A DNA stretch of 38,586 nt from Alcaligenaceae bacterium (lineage in GTDB: Bacteria; Pseudomonadota; Gammaproteobacteria; Burkholderiales; Burkholderiaceae_B), in the NCBI GenBank assembly GCA_029268595.1, contig JAJUGB010000008.1, positions 1 through 38,586 on the forward strand. Reading direction: 5' to 3'. Under the pieces are notes generated by a model. It had not been told where the DNA came from. It ran no database searches and was given only the letters and a program-made list of their open reading frames with translations. Below are positions 33,083-38,586 of this stretch, piece by piece. A program made the translations under genes and the position numbers. Numbering within the stretch: the first letter of the stretch is position 1; every line of letters starts with the position of its first letter.

Positions 33083-34795
33083 TTATGCCAAAGATGTGGA
33101 AGTTTCGTTCGCGGTTGCGTTGCGTGGCTGGGATGGTCTGGAGCTTGAGGGCGCCGCAACAGCACCATCTTGAAAAGACACCACTCGCTCGTCCAGCAAA
33201 TCGAAATCAAAGCGCTCTTTATTGGTAAGTGTCACAGCAATGCATACCAGGGTACTGACGCTATAGGAGATGAGCGAACTCAACAGCACCACGTGGTCGC
33301 GCAAGAATCCGACCGAGGCCGGAGCCAGTATGGCGGCGGCAATGAGCCCCACTGCTGTGCCGACCGTACGACCAAAGAAACCGAAAGCCATCAAGCCCAG
33401 GACTACGCCCGCACCTATGCCTCCCAGCAACTCCAGCAAGACAGCCATGAAGCCGTCCAAGGGGAGAATCTCGAAACGCACCAAGGTAAATACCACTACC
33501 GCGCAAATCACGGCCCAGGTAAATGCCTTATTCGAAATACGGTCCCAGTAAAAGCTCATGATGACGGGAAACACAATGGCTCCCCATAGTGCGCCGACGA
33601 ACACCAGCATCACCAGGATATCGAGCTTCAAACTGGCGAAGATGACGCCTATCATCGTGGCCATCACCATGGTGAAACGGCCCCACCACAACATGCGCTT
33701 GGGATCCGGTGTGCCCCGGGCCAAATTCTTCCCGTAGATGTCGGTCATCACAATCGCGGACAGGGCCGACAGATCGGAGTCCGCAGTGGACGACAGGGAT
33801 CCGATGACCAAAATGAAAAACAAACCGATGGCAAAGGGCGGCAAATAAGTGGATGCCATCTGGGGAATGATATTGTTCATGTCCCCGCCGGCGGGCACCA
33901 GCCCGACCATCAGGGCGAGCAAGCCCAACATGCCCAAGCCGATCACAATGGCGCCATAACCGACGGTGGCAGTAATGAAGGTAGGTTTAATCAGGTCCTC
34001 GCGTACAGCGAACAGTCGCTGGGCGATGGTCTGGTTACCGATGGCATAGGCCAGCACCGCCACCAGATACGGGGCGCCCTGATTGAAAAACGCATCTGCG
34101 GAGAAAAAGTCGGCCTGTTCAGCCGTGAGATTTCCGAGGCCGGTCGCAATCATGTCTGTGCCGCCCACCTGGAAGAAAATAATGGGAATGATGACGACCG
34201 CCGAACCTATCATGGCGACAAGTTGAGCAAAATCGGTCATGACCGAAGCGCGAAAACCGGACCATATCGTGTATGACAACACGCCCACCCCGGCAATCAG
34301 GACGCCCTGCACAAAGGTCAAGGGCGACAACACCGAGACGAGAGCTCCGGCAGCCGTAAAGTTCACCATCAGGCTGATGCAGCTGCCCACCACGTTTGAG
34401 GCGGCCATGATGAGCTGGCTTGACTTGCCATGTCGCGCATGCATGACCTCGGCCAAGGTATGAGCACGCGGCGCCAATTGCCGAAATCGGCGACCAAACG
34501 GGTAGATGAACAGTATCATCAGAGCGCCCCACAGCCCGTAGTGGATTGGACCGGAGATCCCGTAGCGATACCCCGCAGTGGCGCTGGCATAGAACGACGC
34601 GGCCCAAATCCATGTGGCTATCATGCTGGCAGCGGACAGGCCGAACCCAATTGCGCTGTTGGAGACCATATAGCCGTCCACGTTCTCGTCCTTGCGGACG
34701 ATTAACAGGGACAGCAAGAAGGTGGCGACGTAAAAACCCGCCAACAGCAATATTGCTGTGGTGGCAGAGAGCTGGAATAGCTGCGGCTCTTGCAT
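33083..34795 (-). CDS. Sodium:solute symporter family transporter
   Basis: A 570-aa SSS-family permease with about 13-14 membrane segments. The second helix region SAIGFGLSAASMIATWIWAAS and the sodium-site stretch VIGSLSSTADSDLSALSAIVMTDIY (helix 8) are typical, with the adjacent Ser-Ser-Thr likely binding Na+. ATG at 34795 is chosen because AGGAGG lies 9 nt upstream; a longer frame to 34918 adds 41 unconserved residues. The fungal/plant urea-transporter-like subgroup shares these features, but the substrate is not determined. It is followed directly by the 43-aa membrane peptide gene. Confidence 0.87.
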   Translation of the reverse strand: MQEPQLFQLSATTAILLLAGFYVATFLLSLLIVRKDENVDGYMVSNSAIGFGLSAASMIATWIWAASFYASATAGYRYGISGPIHYGLWGALMILFIYPFGRRFRQLAPRAHTLAEVMHARHGKSSQLIMAASNVVGSCISLMVNFTAAGALVSVLSPLTFVQGVLIAGVGVLSYTIWSGFRASVMTDFAQLVAMIGSAVVIIPIIFFQVGGTDMIATGLGNLTAEQADFFSADAFFNQGAPYLVAVLAYAIGNQTIAQRLFAVREDLIKPTFITATVGYGAIVIGLGMLGLLALMVGLVPAGGDMNNIIPQMASTYLPPFAIGLFFILVIGSLSSTADSDLSALSAIVMTDIYGKNLARGTPDPKRMLWWGRFTMVMATMIGVIFASLKLDILVMLVFVGALWGAIVFPVIMSFYWDRISNKAFTWAVICAVVVFTLVRFEILPLDGFMAVLLELLGGIGAGVVLGLMAFGFFGRTVGTAVGLIAAAILAPASVGFLRDHVVLLSSLISYSVSTLVCIAVTLTNKERFDFDLLDERVVSFQDGAVAAPSSSRPSQPRNATANETSTSLA

Positions 34796-35290
34796 GGAAA
34801 GCGTTCCTCCTGAGTGTGCAGTGGCAGCAAGGCTTAACCGCACGTCAAGAGCACTACGACTAAATGCGTAGCATGTCCAAGATTCCAACAAAACCACTAT
34901 CGCCGCCTTGGGCGACACATGCTCAAAGGCATGGGCTTTACAGATTGCGTGCGGGCAGCCAGGCTGCCAGACAAAATGGGGTCCGGGGACCCGCGCCCTG
35001 ACGGGCGTATGGTCGGCATCACATGCCGGATCGTCGCTCGACGATCAGTTGAACTGAGTAAAGCTGTAACCAAGACGATCGCGAGCTATCGATTCTTGCT
35101 CACAACTTCTGTCATCCTCTGGCAATTTCTTTTAATAGGCCAAAAGAAGAAGGGACCGAGTTTAGCACGGTGTCGTTTTTCTACAAGCCGAAGTCTCCAA
35201 TTGTTACCTTCTCCGCCAAACTGCCGGTGTTTGTCACTTTTGGAAATACGGCCCATGGTGCGTAATAAATTGGTCACCTAGACTAAAGCA
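34796..35290. other. 495-bp gene-free divergent region with several inverted repeats
   Basis: The region separates the symporter (minus) and the ParB-like gene (plus). The open frames in it have no recognisable motif. Three perfect inverted repeats cluster at 34954-35056 (separate entry). A weak promoter TTGGAA-N17-TAATAA lies just upstream of the plus-strand gene, around 35238-35266. It shows lower GC at 35090-35270. Confidence 0.5.
34954..35056. repeat. Cluster of three perfect short inverted repeats
   Basis: GGCAGCC-A-GGCTGCC (34954-34968), GATCGTCG-CT-CGACGATC (35029-35046) and CAGTT-G-AACTG (35046-35056) lie within about 100 bp. They could be operator sites of a regulator of the symporter or a structured leader RNA. 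Confidence 0.4.
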
Positions 35291-36298
35291 ATGGCTGCAA
35301 ACAGTGACAAAAACCCGCAAAGCCCGTCCGCGCCGAAGCCGGGTACTCTTGCGTCGCGCCTGCGTGGTGCCGCACGGGGTCGGACCGCACTTGGCTTGCG
35401 AATGTCCTCACACCACGGCTTAGGTGGCGAGCTCGGTCTTCGCCAGAATCTGGGCTTGCCAGGACCGGAAGCCGACGAAGACCTGGCGCCGCTGGCCGCG
35501 CCCGAGATCCGCACTCGCACCCGCATTGCTTACATGCAACATGCCGTCAGGGCCGGGTTCCAGAAGCACATCGGTGTCCCATCCGAGCATCGATTCTTCA
35601 GCTTGTGGCTGGAACGAAAGCCGGGATGGCAAAAGATCGAACAGCTTGGGTTGCCTCGCCGCGCGGTTCAGGACTGGCTCGGACCCAAGAACCTGACCCT
35701 TGAAGTCAATCCTCGTGAGCTCGGCTATCTGGTGTCGGCCGGACCGCGGCACGCCAAAAACCGTCCTTCATCGCTGGCTTTCATTTGGGACGGAGACTGG
35801 GATCAAATCCGCCAGGACACCCGGAGCACGGACCAATACCGTTTTATTGAAGACCTTGATAAACATCGCCACAACCTTACTGCTTCAAGCCGTTATCAGG
35901 CCCTGATGGCAGAGATGCAGCAAGGTAGGCCTTGGAAGTCATGGCAGGAAGGTTTGTATTTGAATTCGCCTGATCGCATCCTGGCCTACCTCAAGGTGTA
36001 CCTTGGCTACCTTGATGGGATGGCGGCGAATGGCTTCGATCCGTCGAGGGGCAAGGACCCACTGCCCGTGGCCATTTCACGCGAAGGCGAAGTTTTGAAA
36101 CTGGAGCGAGGCCTTCATCGCCTCGCCATGGCGCAAAAGATAGGCTTGCCCGTCATTCCTGTGCGCGTCACCCATATTCACCGCGATTGGTGGAACCGGG
36201 TTACAGAGGGGACGAGCGGCGCAGAAGCTTTGGAAAAGCTCTTGCAGGCCCTGCCGCATTGCCGCCCCGCCTGTACGAGCGATTCAACCCCAAGCTAA
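35291..36298 (+). CDS. Hypothetical protein with ParB-like C-terminal segment
   Basis: A 335-aa soluble protein. The N-terminal 70 residues are basic and Pro/Gly-rich. The middle contains WLGPKNLTLEVNPRELGYLVSAGPRH. The C-terminal part, DPLPVAISREGEVLKLERGLHRLAMAQ followed by GLPVIPVRVTHIHRDWW (about 253-300), resembles ParB/sulfiredoxin-type nucleotide-binding segments in which a 'dGxHRLAxAxxlG' core is typical. No helix-turn-helix is evident. The role is unknown. ATG at 35291 lacks a strong ribosome site. It is convergent with the TerC-type gene. Confidence 0.72.
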   Translation: MAANSDKNPQSPSAPKPGTLASRLRGAARGRTALGLRMSSHHGLGGELGLRQNLGLPGPEADEDLAPLAAPEIRTRTRIAYMQHAVRAGFQKHIGVPSEHRFFSLWLERKPGWQKIEQLGLPRRAVQDWLGPKNLTLEVNPRELGYLVSAGPRHAKNRPSSLAFIWDGDWDQIRQDTRSTDQYRFIEDLDKHRHNLTASSRYQALMAEMQQGRPWKSWQEGLYLNSPDRILAYLKVYLGYLDGMAANGFDPSRGKDPLPVAISREGEVLKLERGLHRLAMAQKIGLPVIPVRVTHIHRDWWNRVTEGTSGAEALEKLLQALPHCRPACTSDSTPS

Positions 36299-36366
36299 GC
36301 CCGGGCGCCAGGACCGGTGCATTTGGATAAGGAAGTATTTCCGGTAACCTGGCGCTGGACGCCAGG

Positions 36367-37935
36367 CTAGCTGTCTTGTGGAGACTGCTCGTCGGCTTCC
36401 GAATCCCGGCGCCGGACTTCCACCATGGCGATTCTCCGATTTGTGACTTCCAGCACCGTAAAGTGCAGCTCGCCAATAACCAGCTCTTTTCCCTCTTCGG
36501 GCAAGGCACCAAATCGATCCAGCAAAAGCCCCGCCAGTGAACTGATGTTTTCGCTGGCTTGCGGCAGGCTATCGCTTTTGATGGAATGAGCAAGCTCGTG
36601 CAAATCGATGCCTCCGTCCACGCGCCAGTGGTTGGGGCCCACCGCCAAGACCGGCGGCTGTTCGTCTTCGTCCGGAAACTCGCCCGCGATGGCTTCGAGT
36701 ATGTCCAGAGCCGTCAGCAGACCTTCTATGGAACCGTATTCGTCCGCCACCAGCACAAGTTGGCCATGCGCTTTCTTAAGCACGTCCATGACTTTAAGCA
36801 CCCCGGTCTGATCGTGCACGATGATGGGCTGCCGCAAGGACGGAGGGTTGCTCAACGAGCGCCCATCAAGGATATCCGCCATGAGATCCTTCGCCTTCAC
36901 CACACCCACGACGTTATCGAGCTCACCTCGGCACACCGGGAAGAAGCTGTGAGGTATTTCGCGCAACTGCTTGAGGATCGATTCCCTGTCCTCCTCAAGA
37001 TTGATCCAGGAGATATCTGTGCGGGGCGTCATGATCGATCGTATGGACCTGTCACCCAAGCCAAGAACTCCGCTGACCATGCTGCGTTCCTCGTCGCCAA
37101 ACGCGGGCAACGTAGATGTTTCGTCGGAGGGCGATGACTCTGCACCGTCGTCCGATTGTCTGCCGCTGAGCATACGAAGTACAGCTTCAGCCGTCCGATC
37201 ACGCAGCGGCACCCGAGCCTGGTTGCGCAGCAGACTGCGCCGGGCGACCTGATTAAAGAACTCGATCAAAATCGAGAATCCGATGGCGGCGTACAAGTAG
37301 CCTTTCGGAATCTTGAAGCCCAGCCCCTCGGCAGTGAGACTCAGCCCGATCATGAGCAGGAAGCTCAGGCACAAGACCACCACAGTCGGATGGGCGTTGA
37401 CGAACCGAGTCAGAGGCTTGGAAGCCCACATCATCAATCCGATGGAAATGATGACCGCAATCATCATCACGGGCAGTTCGTCCACCATCCCCACGGCGGT
37501 AATGACCGCATCGAGCGAAAATACGGCGTCCAGCACCACTATCTGCGCCACCACAACGGAGAAGGTGGCATAAGCGCCTGACTGTTGCCGGTCGTGCTCG
37601 CGGCCTTCCAGCCTTTCGTGCAGCTCGGTTGTGGCCTTGAACAGCAGAAACAGGCCGCCAAGAAGCAAAATAAGATCTCGGCCGGAAAAACTGAACGCGC
37701 CGATATAGAACAGTGGCGCGGTCAAAGTAATGAGCCATGACACTATGCTGAGCAGACCGAGACGCATCAGCAAGGCCAAGGACAAGCCTATGATGCGCGC
37801 CCTATCCCGCTGATGTGGCGGCAGTTTGTCCGCCAAGATGGCGATAAAAATAAGATTGTCTATCCCTAGTACGATCTCAAGGACAACCAGGGTCAAGAGT
37901 CCCACCCACGCATGGGGGTCCATCAGCCATTCCAC
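36367..37935 (-). CDS. TerC/CBS/CorC-HlyC multidomain membrane protein, YoaE/YegH-like
   Basis: A 522-aa inner-membrane protein. The N-terminal TerC domain (about 10-240) has seven or so helices and the conserved acidic motifs [11 protein letters not shown] (20-30) and [15 protein letters not shown] (134-148), which in TerC proteins belong to a metal-ion path. Two CBS domains follow (about 300-425: [10 protein letters not shown], then [21 protein letters not shown]), and a CorC_HlyC domain ends the protein (430-510). The start is GTG at 37935. This architecture equals E. coli YoaE. Metal (possibly manganese) export or metal loading of exported proteins is the family-level expectation. Confidence 0.9.
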   Translation of the reverse strand: MEWLMDPHAWVGLLTLVVLEIVLGIDNLIFIAILADKLPPHQRDRARIIGLSLALLMRLGLLSIVSWLITLTAPLFYIGAFSFSGRDLILLLGGLFLLFKATTELHERLEGREHDRQQSGAYATFSVVVAQIVVLDAVFSLDAVITAVGMVDELPVMMIAVIISIGLMMWASKPLTRFVNAHPTVVVLCLSFLLMIGLSLTAEGLGFKIPKGYLYAAIGFSILIEFFNQVARRSLLRNQARVPLRDRTAEAVLRMLSGRQSDDGAESSPSDETSTLPAFGDEERSMVSGVLGLGDRSIRSIMTPRTDISWINLEEDRESILKQLREIPHSFFPVCRGELDNVVGVVKAKDLMADILDGRSLSNPPSLRQPIIVHDQTGVLKVMDVLKKAHGQLVLVADEYGSIEGLLTALDILEAIAGEFPDEDEQPPVLAVGPNHWRVDGGIDLHELAHSIKSDSLPQASENISSLAGLLLDRFGALPEEGKELVIGELHFTVLEVTNRRIAMVEVRRRDSEADEQSPQDS

Positions 37936-38028
37936 GATATAGCCTTACAAAAGTTGGTGTTGCAGAATTAGTGCATCTTCATTGCCTGCCTGTAGTGGGC
38001 GGCATGAACATCAATACCGGGTACGAAG

Positions 38029-38361
38029 CTAAGCGCGCGGGGGGCGATAAAACGGATAGAAGAGCTTGGGAAGAAGGACAGGGCCGTCGACGTCGGTGAT
38101 GTCCTTGTGCTGAGTCCTTTGCAGCGCAGGCGTCGTAATAGCGATGGCACCGTCGCTGATTTCAGCATGGGTGAGAATCAGCGCCGCGAAGCTCGATTCG
38201 CTTGATACAGACGTGCGAACCGTATCAAGCGCCGCCCGATCCTGCGCGTCGAAAACCGGAGAGCCGCAGGGCGCTAAAGGGGAAAAGAAGAAGGTAGTGG
38301 AAGCAAGAGCCTGCGCTGGCAGCAGGCTGATTAGTAGAACGATGACAATGAGTCGTCGCAT
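38029..38361 (-). CDS. Small secreted hypothetical protein, 110 aa
   Basis: From ATG at 38361 the protein starts with a classic Sec signal peptide (MRRLIVIVLLISLLPAQALA, cleavage before STT). About 90 mature residues follow without recognisable domain. Two Cys-less stretches, FAALILTHAEISDGAIAITTPAL and a Pro/Tyr/Phe-rich end (LPKLFYPFYRPPRA), are visible. A longer frame to 38412 would place basic residues before the signal and is less likely. It lies 93 bp upstream of the TerC-type gene on the same strand. Confidence 0.65.
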   Translation of the reverse strand: MRRLIVIVLLISLLPAQALASTTFFFSPLAPCGSPVFDAQDRAALDTVRTSVSSESSFAALILTHAEISDGAIAITTPALQRTQHKDITDVDGPVLLPKLFYPFYRPPRA

Positions 38362-38476
38362 ACGAAGTAAAAAGGGCCGGGAACCGAAGCAGTATACATG
38401 CGGCCGACGCAAGAAAAAAACGACCTTCCGACTCAGCTGCCGGCCCTGCGTCCCCTGATTGTCCTACCTATGCCGG

Positions 38477-38586
38477 GCGAATGCCTCTAGTGAATACCTC
38501 TAGTGAATGTCTGTAGTGAACGCCTCTAAGCGAGCGCCTCTAGCGAACGCCTCTAAGCGAGCGCCTCTAGCGAGCGCCTCTAGCGA
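38477..38586. repeat. Tandem repeat of 13-14 bp units running off the window
   Basis: Eight units plus a partial one of the form GYGARYGCCTCTA, six of 13 bp and two with an extra A (14 bp). The first three units are the most diverged (ATACCTCTA, ATGTCTGTA) and the last five are nearly identical, a sign of recent expansion to the right. The unit is not a multiple of three. Five CTAG tetramers arise at unit junctions, an unusual density for a proteobacterial genome. The array continues past the end of the window. Confidence 0.85.

Noticed and set aside
34919-35281. 120-aa plus-strand open frame in the symporter upstream gap
   Set aside because: There is no motif and no ribosome site, the composition is uneven, and it spans inverted repeats and a lower-GC region; it is treated as non-coding.
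38477-38586. CRISPR array
   Set aside because: The units are only 13-14 bp, directly adjacent and without spacers, and no cas gene is present; this is a simple tandem repeat.

Overview
The window is dense, high-GC proteobacterial chromosome with no tRNA, rRNA, insertion sequence, phage or plasmid gene. Its gene types point to a betaproteobacterium of the Alcaligenaceae (Bordetella/Achromobacter/Pusillimonas group). These include periplasmic-binding LivK-type transporters with Tat leaders, a DUF1185 'amino acid synthesis' protein, a TerC-CBS-CorC membrane protein, and a sodium/solute symporter paired with a tiny membrane peptide. The family assignment is inference from gene content; no marker gene proves it.

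Layout. (1) 1-1913: the end of a LodA-like quinoprotein oxidase, translationally coupled to its LodB-like flavoprotein. (2) 1910-3637: thiopurine methyltransferase and, divergent from it, an MtfA-type metallopeptidase. (3) 11683 down to 3670, minus strand: a long operon-like run of MFS transporter, PyrK-like subunit, class 1B dihydroorotate dehydrogenase, M20 carbamoylase, aspartase, orotate phosphoribosyltransferase, a 108-aa unknown protein and a Tat-exported esterase-like hydrolase. Read as a pathway, this takes up orotate, reduces it to dihydroorotate and, after ring opening by a dihydroorotase encoded elsewhere, converts N-carbamoylaspartate to aspartate and then fumarate. PyrE offers a salvage branch. 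(4) 11800-15937: an efflux-type MFS protein, then a vanillin-dehydrogenase-like aldehyde dehydrogenase with another MFS transporter. (5) 16024-17721: a first dihydroxy-acid dehydratase. (6) 17859-30859: an aromatic (or heteroaromatic) catabolic region. It holds a VanA-like Rieske oxygenase, a GntR/FCD regulator, a fumarylacetoacetase-family hydrolase, a VOC protein, an MDR dehydrogenase, a complete five-gene branched-chain-amino-acid-type ABC transporter, a cupin, a DUF1185 protein and an MhpA-like FAD monooxygenase. Near-identical palindromes around TTTTATGCATAAA lie in front of the Rieske, hydrolase, cupin and DUF1185 genes and tie them into one likely GntR regulon. (7) 30956-32821: a second, E. 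coli-type dihydroxy-acid dehydratase. (8) 32942-34795: a sodium/solute symporter with a 43-aa membrane peptide. (9) 35291-38361: a ParB-like hypothetical protein, a TerC/CBS/CorC protein and a small secreted protein. (10) 38477-38586: a 13-14 bp tandem repeat that runs off the window.

The region is largely catabolic and transport-oriented. The most interesting candidate system is the putative orotate-degradation operon. Next are the GntR-controlled aromatic cluster with its shared operator and the LodAB pair at the left edge.
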